DNA of 64,000 nucleotides. Source: Chryseobacterium sp. 7. Lineage in GTDB: Bacteria > Bacteroidota > Bacteroidia > Flavobacteriales > Weeksellaceae. Of this stretch, positions 25,088-35,956 are shown in pieces; position 1 is the stretch's first letter; each line of letters opens with the position of its first letter. Both the position numbers and the translations under genes were made by a program. The notes under the pieces are model-generated. The model made no database searches. It saw nothing but the letters and a program-made list of their open reading frames with translations, and had not been told where the DNA came from. The stretch lies in the NCBI RefSeq assembly GCF_003663845.1, contig NZ_RCCA01000001.1:4464001-4528000 (forward strand), read 5' to 3'.

Positions 25088-27886
25088 ATGAAAAAAACAA
25101 TCATTTCACTGGCAATTCTTATTGCTGGTATGGGGCAGCTTTATGCCCAGCAAGAAGTGAATTTCGGAGATTTTCCCAAACCAGTACCTTCCGTTTCTTC
25201 CCTTGCTACCTATGCCAATACTCCTGTTTCCAATGCCACAGGGCTTTCTGATGTTTCATTTTCTTTGTTGGGATTACCCACTTATAATAGCGGAGTGAGC
25301 TTAAATGTGGGATTATCTTACAACCCTATGAATGCTTCTGAAAATGAACCAGCGAGTCAGGTTGGTAATGGTTGGTCGTTATTTGCAGGAGGTGTTATTT
25401 CCAGAAGTATTGTTGGAGATGTTGACGAAATGTATGATAATGCCAGTGTAAGCGGTTATGAAAAAAATAATTTTGATGATATTTACTACTATAGTTTACC
25501 TGGAGCTTCAGGAAAATTAAGATTTAAAAGAAATATACAAAACAATACTTTTGAACTCGTTAATTTATCTTCAAATAAGGTTAGAATCAATTATGTGCCG
25601 GAAAGCAATAATGCAACGCTTATTATAAAATCATTTACAATAACAGACACGAAGGGAATACAATATATCTTTAATGATTACAGCAGAAGTAATCAGAATC
25701 CTGATTCTAATGCACGTGGAGGGAGAATTTATAAATCAGCCTTCTTTTTAACACAAATAAAAGATGCTAATAATATTGAACTGGCTAATTTTTCTTATCA
25801 GAAAGATATAAAATATAAGACCAATGGAACTACCCTTTTATATGAAACCTGCAAGCTAAAAACGATTACTTCTCCGGGATATGGAAAGATAGAGTTTGAT
25901 AACGTGTATGAGCCTTCAATGGAAGGTACAATGAATGACCCTTATAAAGTAGATAAAATCATTTTAAAAGATAATTATAACCATGTTATTTCGGGATATG
26001 CCTTTGAATATATTAATGCTTATAAAAGAACATTAAACAAACTGAAAAAGCTGAATAGAAATTCGATAGGAACAGAGACTACAGAATTTACATATAGTAA
26101 TGTTTCTTATGGTGAGCCTTCATATCCTGGAATCAATTTAGCAGTTCTATGTCCAAGCTATGGTAATGCATTACCTGGTAATATCGAAGTTTTAAAAAAG
26201 GTGATCAATCCTTCTGGAGGAGTCGTTGAATATAATTTCGAGCCACATCAGATGTATTTTAACAGAGCGGATCCAAATTATCTTAACACTATTATGGATG
26301 GTGATAATTATGCAGATCCTGCAGTTCAGTATCTGGAACCAACAAAGGATATAATATATAATACCAATCAGGCAACTGACTATTCGTTTACAGTGTCAGG
26401 AACCAAACCAAGAAAAATATTTATAGCATTTGGTTATGACGAATTATTTACACCCCCTTTATATTGGGATACCAATACTCCTCCATATGTCGACTATTAT
26501 GTTACTAATAATAATGGCGAACAGTTTTTTGGAACAACATGTGGGGCTAATACAATTACAAGAGAGTTTAGTTTAGCCCCGGGAAATTATAAACTAAGAG
26601 TAACAGGTTCTGGTGGAAGAGGCTTAGCTCATATATTTCAAATTGCTCACCTTCCGCTTCCACTTAAAAATTCTACTCAAATTGGGGGAGTAAGAATTGC
26701 GAGTATAAAATACTACAACAGTAAAACAGATGCTACTCCTACAAAAACCACCAAGTTCGAGTATAATAGTTTTTCAGACAGCAATGCTTCTTCTGGATAT
26801 GCTTATTTTCCTGAAATAGATCAAAATGCCAATACTTATTTACTTTATAAAAATGTTAAAGTCACCAATGACAATGACAGTAACGGATATATAAAATACT
26901 ATTATAAGACACCTGATGATTATCCCCAGGAACCATATACAGTGAATGGAGCCAGTAAAATGTATTGGCCATATTATGCTTTTACAAGTGGAGGGCTATT
27001 AGACAAAAAAGAAGTCTATAATTCCCAGAATAAACTACTGGTTTTAGAGAAAAGTGAATATACATTTGCTGATATTCCGGGAGCTTCGGACTATAATCCT
27101 TTTGAGGATGTGTATTCTAAATTAGGATGGCTGAAGAAAACGGTGAATACATCGATTTCTTATTTTGATAACGGACAAAGTATAGAAGAGAAATTGGAAA
27201 CCAATTTCAATGCATTCAATTTTGGCGTAGCATCTACTAAAAATATAGTAGACGGGAATACCGTAGAACAATTCTATACCTATCCTGAAACGGGATATGC
27301 CAACCTTTCTAACGCTCATATTTTAGACGCTCCTGTTCTAGCGGAAGAAAAAAATGACGGAAAAACAGTGTCCAAAGCGGAGACAAAATATGATAATGCA
27401 GGCAGTACGTTACCTACTTCGGTGCTGGCTACTAACCTAAGTGACGGAACGACAAAAACAACAATGAAATTTGATCTCTATGACGAAAAAGGAAACCTCC
27501 TGCAATTAACGTCTTCCGTAGGCATCCCTACAGCTATTGTGTATGGATATGACAAAACACAGCCTATTGCCAGGATAGAAGGAGCAACATATGCACAGGT
27601 AACTCCTTATATTCAGGCTATTGTAGATGCTTCCAATGCAGATGCTCAAAACCCGGCTAATGAGCAGGCACTACTTACAGCACTGGATAATTTCAGAAAA
27701 ACAGCAGCATTGAAGGACTTCCAGATCACCACCACCACCTATGATCCTCTCATAGGAACCACCACCACTACTCCACCTAATGGAATCAGGGTAATCTATA
27801 AGTATGACGCTAATAACAGGTTACAGAAAATAGTGGATATGAATGGGGTAACGCTGAAAGAATACCAATACAACTACAAAAACTAA
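25088..27886 (+). CDS. RHS-repeat-type exported protein (first RHS protein)
   Basis: 932 residues, with signal peptide [20 protein letters not shown]. The N-terminal half ([20 protein letters not shown], then [15 protein letters not shown]) is the region found at the front of Bacteroidota RHS/SpvB-like proteins. The C-terminus shows YD-type repeats ([35 protein letters not shown], ending [10 protein letters not shown]). There is no toxin tip, and the protein is intact. It is followed after 5 bp by a second RHS gene. In TcB/TcC-like systems two RHS halves form a shell around a toxin; a split shell made of this and the next protein is a plausible model but unproven. Confidence 0.88.
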   Translation: MKKTIISLAILIAGMGQLYAQQEVNFGDFPKPVPSVSSLATYANTPVSNATGLSDVSFSLLGLPTYNSGVSLNVGLSYNPMNASENEPASQVGNGWSLFAGGVISRSIVGDVDEMYDNASVSGYEKNNFDDIYYYSLPGASGKLRFKRNIQNNTFELVNLSSNKVRINYVPESNNATLIIKSFTITDTKGIQYIFNDYSRSNQNPDSNARGGRIYKSAFFLTQIKDANNIELANFSYQKDIKYKTNGTTLLYETCKLKTITSPGYGKIEFDNVYEPSMEGTMNDPYKVDKIILKDNYNHVISGYAFEYINAYKRTLNKLKKLNRNSIGTETTEFTYSNVSYGEPSYPGINLAVLCPSYGNALPGNIEVLKKVINPSGGVVEYNFEPHQMYFNRADPNYLNTIMDGDNYADPAVQYLEPTKDIIYNTNQATDYSFTVSGTKPRKIFIAFGYDELFTPPLYWDTNTPPYVDYYVTNNNGEQFFGTTCGANTITREFSLAPGNYKLRVTGSGGRGLAHIFQIAHLPLPLKNSTQIGGVRIASIKYYNSKTDATPTKTTKFEYNSFSDSNASSGYAYFPEIDQNANTYLLYKNVKVTNDNDSNGYIKYYYKTPDDYPQEPYTVNGASKMYWPYYAFTSGGLLDKKEVYNSQNKLLVLEKSEYTFADIPGASDYNPFEDVYSKLGWLKKTVNTSISYFDNGQSIEEKLETNFNAFNFGVASTKNIVDGNTVEQFYTYPETGYANLSNAHILDAPVLAEEKNDGKTVSKAETKYDNAGSTLPTSVLATNLSDGTTKTTMKFDLYDEKGNLLQLTSSVGIPTAIVYGYDKTQPIARIEGATYAQVTPYIQAIVDASNADAQNPANEQALLTALDNFRKTAALKDFQITTTTYDPLIGTTTTTPPNGIRVIYKYDANNRLQKIVDMNGVTLKEYQYNYKN

Positions 27887-27891
27887 ACACA

Positions 27892-30800
27892 ATGAAAAAA
27901 ATAACGCTACTCCTAAATTTGTTTGTGGTTGGCTTTACTTATGCACAGACCAACCTTACACAGACAGAAAATTATATTTATGAGAAAACCTGTTTAACAG
28001 AAGACTGTTCCAAAAAAACAGAAACCGTACAATATCTTGACGGGCTGGGAAGAGTGAAGCAGAATATCGCTGTAAAAGCAACACCCTCAGGAAAAGATAT
28101 TGCTGTTCCTGTGGAATATGACACCTATGGAAGACAGGTAAAAAGCTACCTTCCTGTTCCGCAGTCAGGGACACAGAATGGAGCTTTATATGCAGACCCG
28201 CTTTCTAATGCTTCTTCTCTTTACGGAAATGAAAAAATCTATGCTGAAAAAGTACTGGAATCGTCTCCTTTGGGAAGATCATTACAGCAAAAACAGGTCG
28301 GGAACGACTGGTCTGGACATCCCGTACAGTTTTCATATGATGCCAATACCTCAGCAGATGCGGTAAAAAAATATAGTGTAGTTACAAGCTGGATAGAGGG
28401 ACGAACCAACAGCGAGTTGAGTCTTTCAGGAACCTACGCTGAAAACACGTTATATAAATCTACGGTTACAGATGAAGACGGTAATATAACCACCCAATTT
28501 AAAAATAAGAAAGGACAGACCATCTTAACCAGAAAAAAAGACGGAGTCCAGAATGCAGATACGTACTATATTTACAACGAATATGGCGGACTGGCTTATA
28601 CCCTTCCTCCATTAGCTTCAGCTTCTGCATTAACCCTAGATATGGTAGATAATTTATGCTACCAGTACCGGTATGATGGCTGGAACAGACTCGTGGAAAA
28701 GAAAATTCCAGGAAAAGGCTGGGAGTTTATGGTGTATGACAAGCGGACAGAATGATTCTATCCCAGGATGCGAATCTAAGGAAAACTTTCGACTGGATCA
28801 TCTATAAATACGATGTGTTGGGAAGACCTATTTATACAGGAATCGTAAAGTCTAATAATAGTAGGATCGGGATGCAGAATCAGATCCTTGGGGGAGCTGT
28901 CCTTGAAGGAAGGGATAATACCCCTCTGACAGCAAATGGAATGCCTTATTATTATACCAATATGAATTGGGGGCTCAATACGCTTTTGTCTGTTACGTAT
29001 TATGATTCTTATCCTCAGCAGTATGGCTTTAATCCCCCTGTACCTTCAAGTATTATGGGGCAAACTGTACTGACAGACACCCCTACCACAGATGGAAAGA
29101 GTACAAAAGGACTTCCTGTACTCAGCCTTGTAAAGAATATTGAAGATGATGGCTGGACAAAAACCTATACCTATTATGACAGAAAAGGAAGAGTGATTGG
29201 AGCTCATTCTATTAATCATTTAGGCGGATATTCCAAAACAGAATTATTACTTGACTTTGCTGGTATGATACAACAAAGTAAAGTGCTGCACAAAAGACTG
29301 GCAACAGATCCAGAAAAAGTAATCACACAGACTTTTACCTATGATCACCAGAACAGATTGTTGGTGCATAAACACCAAATTGATTCTAATCCAGAAGAAA
29401 TTTTGGTACAGAATGAATACAATGAGCTTTCACAGCTGAAAAACAAAAAACTTGGGGGAACCAATCCTTCCCAGCCATTACAGAGCATTGACTATACTTA
29501 TAATATCAGGGGATGGAATACTAAGATCAATGATCCTTCCAATCTGAACGGTAAACTGTTTGGATATGAAATGAAATATTCCAGTCCGGTAAACTCCAAT
29601 GTAGCTCCTGGAAAATTCTCAGGAATAATCACAGAAGTAGACTGGAAAAATGCTTCCGAAGATATACTGAAAAGGTATAATTACAGTTATGACGGGCTAA
29701 GCAGGCTAAAGGATGCTGTCTATTCTGAACCTAATGCTACGGTTCCCTTTAACAATTATTACAATGAGCACCTTACTTATGATCTGGGAGGAAACATCAA
29801 GACCCTAAAAAGAAATGCCTTCCCTGTGAACGGAAGTACAGCCACACAGGCAGATGACTTGGTATATGATTATACTGGAAATCAATTGACTAAAGTAACC
29901 GAAAATGCATTGAATGATTCAGGGTATGAAGGCGGAAATAATCTTATTACCTATGATCAGAACGGGAACATGAAAGATATGCTGGATAAAGGAATCAAAT
30001 CCATCCAATACAATTATCTGAACCTTTCCACTGAGTACACTGTTCAGCAGTCAGACGGATTTGGGCTGACGCTGAACAGCAGGATGAACTATCTTTACCG
30101 TGCAGACGGAACCAAACTGCGTAAAACCTATTCCAGTGCACCCCCAAGAGGATCTACCACCACCCGTATTACAGACTATCTGGATGGCTTCCAGTACACC
30201 TACAACGAAGGAGGCGGAATATGTCTTGAATGCAGAACGGAAAGTGCCTTTGAACAGCAGGCTTATAGAAATGCATCATTTGTATTTCCTGGAAATCCAA
30301 CCCCAGAATGGAAGCTGGATTTTGTTTCCACAGCAGCAGGATATTACAGTTTCACAGAAAACCGCTATATTTACCAGTACATAGACCACCTTGGAAATGC
30401 CAGGGTAAGTTTTGCAAAAAACAGCGAAGGTGCTCCTGAAATTATAGATACCAACAATTATTATCCTTTTGGACTGAACCATATTTCAAATTCGTTCAGC
30501 AATTCAGGTTTTGGAAGCTTCTACAGTTATAAATATAATGGCAAAGAACTTCAGGAAACAGGATTGTTTGACTACGGATGGAGACAGTATATGCCTGATC
30601 TTGGAAGATGGAACGGAATAGACCAGTTGGCAGAAGCCTATACCTCGACCAGTCCTTTTGCGTATGTTGCTAACAACCCTGTTTTAATGAGAGATCCTGA
30701 TGGAAGATGGATGGATGATTCAGGGCATATTACCGATACATCAGGCCAGACCTATGGTTTTCTTGGTGCATCATTTAAACCTAAATATGCTACCAATTTT

Positions 30801-31442
30801 CTTGGAATAAATCCTGGAGACGGTGGCGGTGGAAGTGGAAAAGTAGATTACTCTTTATTAGATGGACTTCGAAGTGAATGGGAAAAAAGAGGAATTTATT
30901 CAACTATTTCAAAGAACGGATATCTAACTTATTGGATGGCAGGAGAAGAAGGAGATGCTAATACATCAGAAGAAATGGTAGCTAATATGTTTAAAATTGC
31001 CGATGGTTTGCAAAATAGTCTTATCGATAATTCGTTCAACTGGATTCAAGGTAATCCAATTAAAGTATCACAATTTGCAGGAATGATACAGGCAGGTTCC
31101 ACAGTAGCAGAAAAAGGACTATCAAACTGGAATGGTGCTTCAAATATTACAAAAAGTCGTATTTTTGCAGAAATCATAAGTACAAAACTACCTTTTTCTG
31201 CTAAAGCATTGGGAACTGCTTCAACAGTTTTAAAAGGGTTAGGAACAACTGTTGGTATTGTTGGTTTAACAAATACAGCTTATCAATATAGCCAGGGTAA
31301 AATCTCAGGTACTAGAGCTGTTGTTGATGGATTGATGGGAGTTGCAGGCTTTTTTCCTGCTACAGCTTGGGTATCGGTAGGCTATTTTGCCATAACGGCA
31401 CTTTATGAAACATATGGTAACGATGGTAAACCCCTATTTTAA
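27892..31442 (+). CDS. DUF6443/RHS protein with variable C-terminal toxin-like tip, frameshifted
   Basis: Two frames, 27892-28755 and 28752-31442, form one gene. The first frame ends in VYDKRTE; adding one base near 28744 gives [17 protein letters not shown], the normal RHS sequence. The whole would be about 1183 residues. Signal peptide at the start, DUF6443 region ([20 protein letters not shown]), many YD repeats, then the RHS core end ([45 protein letters not shown]) at about residue 945. After a Gly-rich linker (GDGGGGSG) comes a ~215-residue tip with two hydrophobic helices, compatible with a membrane-active toxin. The break lies upstream of the tip, so the tip would not be exported unless the frameshift is an error. 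Confidence 0.85.
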
Positions 31443-31443
31443 A

Positions 31444-31860
31444 ATGATTAGATTTATAAGATTGCTTTTTTATCATATTTATACTTTTTATTATAGAAAA
31501 GAAGGAAAGTCATATTCAAAATATACAACTTTTGGAGTCTTTTTAGTTTTAATTTCTGTTTTAGCAACAACAATCTATGATTTGGTTTACCAATATTATG
31601 ATATTAACTACACTACACTTTCCGGAAAGGCATACGTGATTGCTTGTGTTGTTATCGGTATCATTAGCGCTTCCTATCTTTATAAAGAAGGCTTTGAGGA
31701 TTTTAATGAAAATTATGACTATAATAAAAAGTACTATTATTATTTTTTTATTATAGTACTCTTTACTCTTGGTTTATTTATTTATAAGGCTAATATCAGT
31801 AGAGAAAGAATTTTCAAGCAAAGAGAAATGCATAAAACATCTGTTGAAATGAAAAAATAA
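31444..31860 (+). CDS. Small multi-pass membrane protein, candidate immunity protein
   Basis: The start at ATG 31444 lies 1 bp after the RHS stop; a longer frame from 31405 would overlap the toxin gene. It has 138 residues with three or four membrane helices (FGVFLVLISVLATTIYDLV, AYVIACVVIGIISASYLY, YYYYFFIIVLFTLGLFIY). The position directly behind an RHS tip is that of immunity genes, and a membrane protein fits a membrane-acting tip. No family is recognised; the role is inferred from context only. Confidence 0.65.
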   Translation: MIRFIRLLFYHIYTFYYRKEGKSYSKYTTFGVFLVLISVLATTIYDLVYQYYDINYTTLSGKAYVIACVVIGIISASYLYKEGFEDFNENYDYNKKYYYYFFIIVLFTLGLFIYKANISRERIFKQREMHKTSVEMKK

Positions 31861-31865
31861 AATGA

Positions 31866-31994
31866 CTTGATATTAAGGTTATTATTGTGGAGACAGGTAA
31901 TGTTCCAAACAATTTGGTAATAAATTAGGGCATTGGATTTCATGCTCTAACTTTGATCACTCCACGAAAATGGTTTGAGATATTTGATAATTAA
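31866..31994 (+). pseudogene. Remnant reading frame, possible orphan RHS tip
   Basis: One frame with a single in-frame TAG (31926-31928) reads LDIKVIIVETGNVPNNLVIN, then GIGFHALTLITPRKWFEIFD. The composition is protein-like on both sides of the stop, and the frame ends 1 bp before a terminator. RHS loci often keep scraps of displaced C-terminal tips here; that is the inferred origin. Confidence 0.35.
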
Positions 31995-31995
31995 G

Positions 31996-32030
31996 AAACA
32001 GGCAATCTATTATGGTTGCCTGTTTTATTT
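31996..32030 (+). terminator. Rho-independent terminator of the RHS operon
   Basis: Perfect 10-bp stem AAACAGGCAA / TTGCCTGTTT (31996-32005 with 32016-32025) and TATTTTT. Confidence 0.9.
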
Positions 32031-32180
32031 TTACTGCTGAATATAAGTTATTTTTGCCCATTAGATAGTACTATGTAGTTTAATTCAAATAAACATATCG
32101 GTTAGAGTAAGATCTGTAAAATGTGAGATGTGAGATGTGATTATTCCATAACAGCAAAAACATTAATATGTGTTGAGGTT

Positions 32181-32280
32181 GTTTGAAAAAAAATATGTTT
32201 AAAATGAGCTTCAGAAATTCAGTTTTTCATAACACACTGAAAAACTGAAAAACTGAATCGTAAAAACAAATCTTTTTTTT
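32181..32280. repeat. Extended hairpin repeat, copy C
   Basis: TTCAGTTTTTC and GAAAAACTGAA form the inner stem; A and T runs close the outside. It lies 11 bp behind the stop of the minus-strand gene 32292-32633 and could end its transcript (T run on both strands). Confidence 0.88.
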
Positions 32281-32291
32281 CATACTTACAA

Positions 32292-32633
32292 CTAATTCAA
32301 ATAAACATACCCAATTCTATCTTTCCATTTTGACAGTGCTTTATCTACAATGTGAATATCCGAAAGATCTTTTTTACAGAGATTCCATACAGGATCATTT
32401 TCACGATCTAAAAACTGTAGTAAGAATATTTCTACCTGTAAAGGCTGTATCTCATACTCCGGGTTAATATCTACTTCAAGCCAGCCGTCAAACTTACTAT
32501 AGATCTCTCCTAGTACTGAACCATCTGTTTTGTCGTATAATACAATAACATAATCAGATTCAATCTCAAAGCCGATCTCATTTTCAAAATCCTGTACCGT
32601 CTTTCTGTTGATGATATATTTTTCTCTAATCAT
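32292..32633 (-). CDS. Unknown 113-residue protein between two hairpin repeats
   Basis: Soluble, acidic, no signal peptide; not recognised. FENEIGFEIESDYVIVLYDK and GEIYSKFDGWLEVDI suggest a mixed alpha/beta fold, and KALSKWKDRIGYVYLN ends it. It is intact and flanked at 11 bp on each side by hairpin repeats C and D, like a cassette. A small antidefence or immunity protein would fit its size and place, but nothing in the sequence proves this. Confidence 0.65.
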   Translation of the reverse strand: MIREKYIINRKTVQDFENEIGFEIESDYVIVLYDKTDGSVLGEIYSKFDGWLEVDINPEYEIQPLQVEIFLLQFLDRENDPVWNLCKKDLSDIHIVDKALSKWKDRIGYVYLN

Positions 32634-32643
32634 ATTTATATCT

Positions 32644-32742
32644 GTTTGAAAAAAAAATGTTTAAATCAGGGTTCAGAAATTCAGTTTTTCATAACACCCC
32701 GAAAAACTGAAAAACTGAATCGTAAAAACAAATCTTTTTTTT
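32644..32742. repeat. Extended hairpin repeat, copy D
   Basis: The clearest copy: TTCAGTTTTTC-ATAACACCCC-GAAAAACTGAA inside, TGTTT/AAACA and A/T runs outside. Its right end overlaps the restored stop codon of the primase gene (32741-32743). Confidence 0.88.
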
Positions 32743-34140
32743 AGAAAGGCAAAAAATCATCAATATTATCTGATTGAGCGGAAGCCATACCAAAACAAAT
32801 AGAGCCATTACTCGCTCTGGATTTTTCAAATTTTTTGTTTTCCAGTTTTTTGAAAATTTATTTTTTCCCAACGGCTTATAACCGTCATCCTGACAAAACT
32901 GCTTATAGTCTTTATACAGGTCGGATAAATGAACTTTGTTTGTATCCGATGCCGTATAGTTAAATTCATCTATAAACAAATTAACCTTATCAGACTGCCA
33001 TTTAAACTCACCTATTGCATTATTGACTTTTTCGCTATGGTAAATCTTCTGTTTTTAACAATTCTATCAAGCCCCTGTAAAAGCCAGTTGAAAACTCCTG
33101 CTAATTCATTTGCAATTATTTTTTTAGACAAATCAATATCTTTTTCTTCTTCGCTGATTTGAACTTCAAAAGGAATAATAATCCATCTTCTGAAAAAGGC
33201 ATCTGTAAGCTCAATTTCACTAGGAAGTTCATTGGCGTTGATGATAAATCTGACGGTATTATGCAAAGTAAAGCTTCTGCCATACGGCTCTCTTGCCTGT
33301 AACGGCTCACCACTAACTAACGCTTTAAAAGTATCGGGGTTTACATCAGTTCCTTTTTCACTGCTGTAATTAAGCAATACATCCGTCAATTTCGCTCTGT
33401 TGTACTCGCTTGAAAATGCCCCTAGCGTATATTGTAAGACATTCTCTCTGCCAAGCAAAGCGCATATTATATCAAAAAATACACTTTTCCCGTTTTGCCC
33501 CGAACCCGTAAGCATCAACATTTTTTCAAGATTCAGTTTGGTAAAAATATACCCGGCAAATTCCTGTAATATCATCTGACTTTCTTTATCAGGTAAAACT
33601 TTGTCCAGATAACCGTTAAACATCGGACAAGTGGCTGTCTCATCATAGCAAAACGGGAGCTGATAGGTCATAAAATCCGCTGAATCGAAGTCACGAAGCG
33701 TCCACGAGTCATTTTCAAATTCAAAAGTCCCATTCTGTAGATTGATTATCATTTTATTTTCATCAGGGACTGGCTGTGATAAATGGCAGTCGGTCAAAAA
33801 CTGCTTTAATAGTTTGTCTTTGAACTCATAATGAGCAGCATCATAATCAGGGCAACCCATTTTAGCGGCACATTTACCTAAAAAGTCTTTTAAATCGTCT
33901 TTATCCAGCTGTTTACAGTACTGTCCATTATAGATATAAGTATAATCAAAGCTTTTGCATAAGCTCCATTGATTAGCCTTTGCAACCTCGCTCAGGTTTT
34001 TATTATACCTACAAAAGATGTTTTTGTTTATGTTCTCGTTTTCGGGTAAGTTCAAAAACGTCTGAAATCTACGACATGATTTCATTCAATAATTTTTCTA
34101 AAATCTCATGTTGAGATTGTACTGGTTTTTCTTTGTTCAT
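32741..34140 (-). pseudogene. P4-type phage/plasmid primase-helicase, frameshifted
   Basis: The main frame (34085 down to 33012, 357 residues) has the DUF5906/P4 helicase core: Walker A GSGQNGKSVFF, then LTDVLLNYSSEKGTDVN and VRFIINANELPSEIELTDAFFRRW. It breaks at a five-T run (33028-33032, plus strand). One more base gives AKKVNNAIGEFKW and continues through FIDEFNYTASDTNKVHLSDL. A second loss in a six-T run (32846-32851) again shifts the frame; restored, the C-terminus reads SRASNGSICFGMASAQSD, then NIDDFLPF. Upstream, ATG 34140 begins 23 codons (MNKEKPVQSQHEILEKLLNE) in another frame that may be the true start. Such proteins start replication of satellite phages and islands. Confidence 0.8.
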
Positions 34141-34340
34141 TTTTTTCTTTGTTTTCTTAAAAAAAGACATAGCAAGGGCTATACACGGCTGTTTTTGCAA
34201 TGTCTTTGGTTTATTTCTTTAAATTTTTAGTTGATTCTTCAGGTGTCTATAAGGCTTTTACAGTATGCGCACGGCATGGTGTGTGGTGTAGTAGCAAAGA
34301 TTCTGCTTTCCCAGCCTTGTACACCAGTGCATAAGGTTTA
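34141..34340. other. Intergenic stretch with a distal inverted repeat
   Basis: AAAGACAT (from about 34165) and ATGTCTTT (34200-34207) could pair around some 27 nt. This may be the terminator of the HTH gene or a regulatory fold ahead of the primase gene. No other content is recognised. Confidence 0.4.
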
Positions 34341-34679
34341 TTATGCTGCTTTTTTACCTTTTTTTGAGAAATAATCATCTACCTGATTCTGAAAATCATT
34401 GAAATTATTTCTTTTATGTTTTGTCATCCATTCCAACAGTTCCAGTCTTTTAAAGTAAAGTTTCCCATTACCAGAAGATGAATAAATGGGTAAATCTGTT
34501 CCGACACTGCTGAGTTTATGAAGATAACTTACCTTATAACCCGTGAGTACGGCAGCTTCGTTTACGTCCAGTACTTCTTTGTTCAGAATCGTTGACATTC
34601 GGACTGTTTCTTTCAGTTCTTTGAGTTCACCTGCAATGCTCATTAGCATTTCTTTAAATTCTTGTAAAATTTTTACCAT
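34341..34679 (-). CDS. Helix-turn-helix protein, possible excisionase
   Basis: 112 residues. The N-terminal half is a helix (FKEMLMSIAGELKELKETV). The middle is a MerR/Xis-like winged HTH of the type written as helix-turn-helix domain 17: LDVNEAAVLTGYKVSYLHKL, then SSGNGKLYFKRLELLEWM. The end is basic (FSKKGKKAA). Bacteroidota islands usually carry such a gene between integrase and primase; it may control excision or replication genes. It is intact. ATGs further in (after 10-12 residues) are possible alternative starts. Confidence 0.85.
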   Translation of the reverse strand: MVKILQEFKEMLMSIAGELKELKETVRMSTILNKEVLDVNEAAVLTGYKVSYLHKLSSVGTDLPIYSSSGNGKLYFKRLELLEWMTKHKRNNFNDFQNQVDDYFSKKGKKAA

Positions 34680-34779
34680 ATTTCTTTTTTTATTATCCAG
34701 CTTCGTTGCTGAATCTGTTTACAAAGCTATGGCGGGAAATGCGGAACAATCGAGGAATAAAGCATTCCGCAAAAAACAA

Positions 34780-34802
34780 AAACTCCCTGTAAAAAGGAGT
34801 TT
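34780..34802 (-). terminator. Rho-independent terminator behind the 374-residue gene
   Basis: Stem AAACTCC / GGAGTTT; on the minus strand it is followed by TTGTTTTTT. It lies 30 bp after the stop at 34832. Confidence 0.8.
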
Positions 34803-34831
34803 CAAGAACTATGTGTTAAATTTATGCGGAA

Positions 34832-35956
34832 TTACTGTGGAATGGCTTTGAGGTTTTCGACAATTTCAGCAATTGCTTGTTCTTTTGTTGGTGGTCTATA
34901 GCCCGTTTTCACCTCGCTAATTATCTTGCTGATGTCGTTTGGTTTTTTGGTTTTCGGGTTCCGGGAATCACCATTAGTCTGAAGCTCGAATCTGTCTGCC
35001 CAAAACTTATTAAAAAACGTAGCGCCCTGATAATCTTCCTTAAAGAACTCTCGTAGCGACCCAATCAAACACCCTATATCACGCTGATTCTTACCATGTA
35101 GCACTATACGAGTTTCAGGAACAGTATCTACAAAAAAATGCTGTAAAAATATTTCTTTCGTACAGGATTCATCGATAAATCCTTTTGCATCAAGATTATA
35201 ATGCAATTTTTCGATAAAATCAAACTTCAATCCAAAAACCGTTTGTCGTACAGCATTAAACGAAGGAGTCGGAACTGTTGAAACTGCAAAATTTGAAAAA
35301 CCAAGATATTGAGAAAATTCATTTTCTATCATTGTCAGAACTTGCTGGTATAACAAATTTATTTTTTCGGTGAACAAATAAACATCATCTTTAGTTTCTG
35401 AGTTTGTATGTAAAAACTCGTTATTATATATGATGGATTCCTGTAATTTATTGATAATGTCGTTGAAAACTTTATTCTTGCTGATTGGGTCAATTTCTAA
35501 ATCATCTATGAGGTTTTTAAATAACTCGTAGCAGTCTATCATTAAATCATTCTGTGAGATACTGTATGAAAATGGCTCAATCTCATATATTGGTAAGTCT
35601 ACACACCATTCATTTATTTTTTGTTCTATATCATCCGCAGAATCATTAAAAGTATTTGGAAATTCAGCCAGCAATGATTGTTGCCAGTCAAAATCCTCAA
35701 ATTCTCCTCTTGTTCCAATGACTTTGATATCCTGATTTAGTTCTTTAATTATATTATTAAGAACAATAATTTTTCCATTATCATTTAGATTTTCGTACTT
35801 TAGATTGTACTGTTCGGGGATGAAATCTTTAATATATCCGTATTCCAGATATAAATTTTGCTCAATTAGGTTTTTAATACCTTCAAAACCCCCTTTTCCA
35901 ATCTCACGCATTATTTTGTCGTAAGATTTGATATCACATGTGCTAATATTTTTCAT
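34832..35956 (-). CDS. Unknown 374-residue island core protein
   Basis: Soluble, no signal peptide. It begins directly behind the integrase stop (no gap), so both are co-transcribed. The first 200 residues are helix-rich and acidic; the C-terminal region has KEIFLQHFFVDTVPETRIVL, then HGKNQRDIGCLIGSLREFF and a basic tail (NPKTKKPNDISKIISEVK). Its place (integrase, this, HTH, primase) is usual for RteC-like or other core proteins of Bacteroidota elements, but I do not recognise the family. The C-terminal HGKNQRDIG part may be a DNA-binding module (inference). Confidence 0.75.
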   Translation of the reverse strand: MKNISTCDIKSYDKIMREIGKGGFEGIKNLIEQNLYLEYGYIKDFIPEQYNLKYENLNDNGKIIVLNNIIKELNQDIKVIGTRGEFEDFDWQQSLLAEFPNTFNDSADDIEQKINEWCVDLPIYEIEPFSYSISQNDLMIDCYELFKNLIDDLEIDPISKNKVFNDIINKLQESIIYNNEFLHTNSETKDDVYLFTEKINLLYQQVLTMIENEFSQYLGFSNFAVSTVPTPSFNAVRQTVFGLKFDFIEKLHYNLDAKGFIDESCTKEIFLQHFFVDTVPETRIVLHGKNQRDIGCLIGSLREFFKEDYQGATFFNKFWADRFELQTNGDSRNPKTKKPNDISKIISEVKTGYRPPTKEQAIAEIVENLKAIPQ

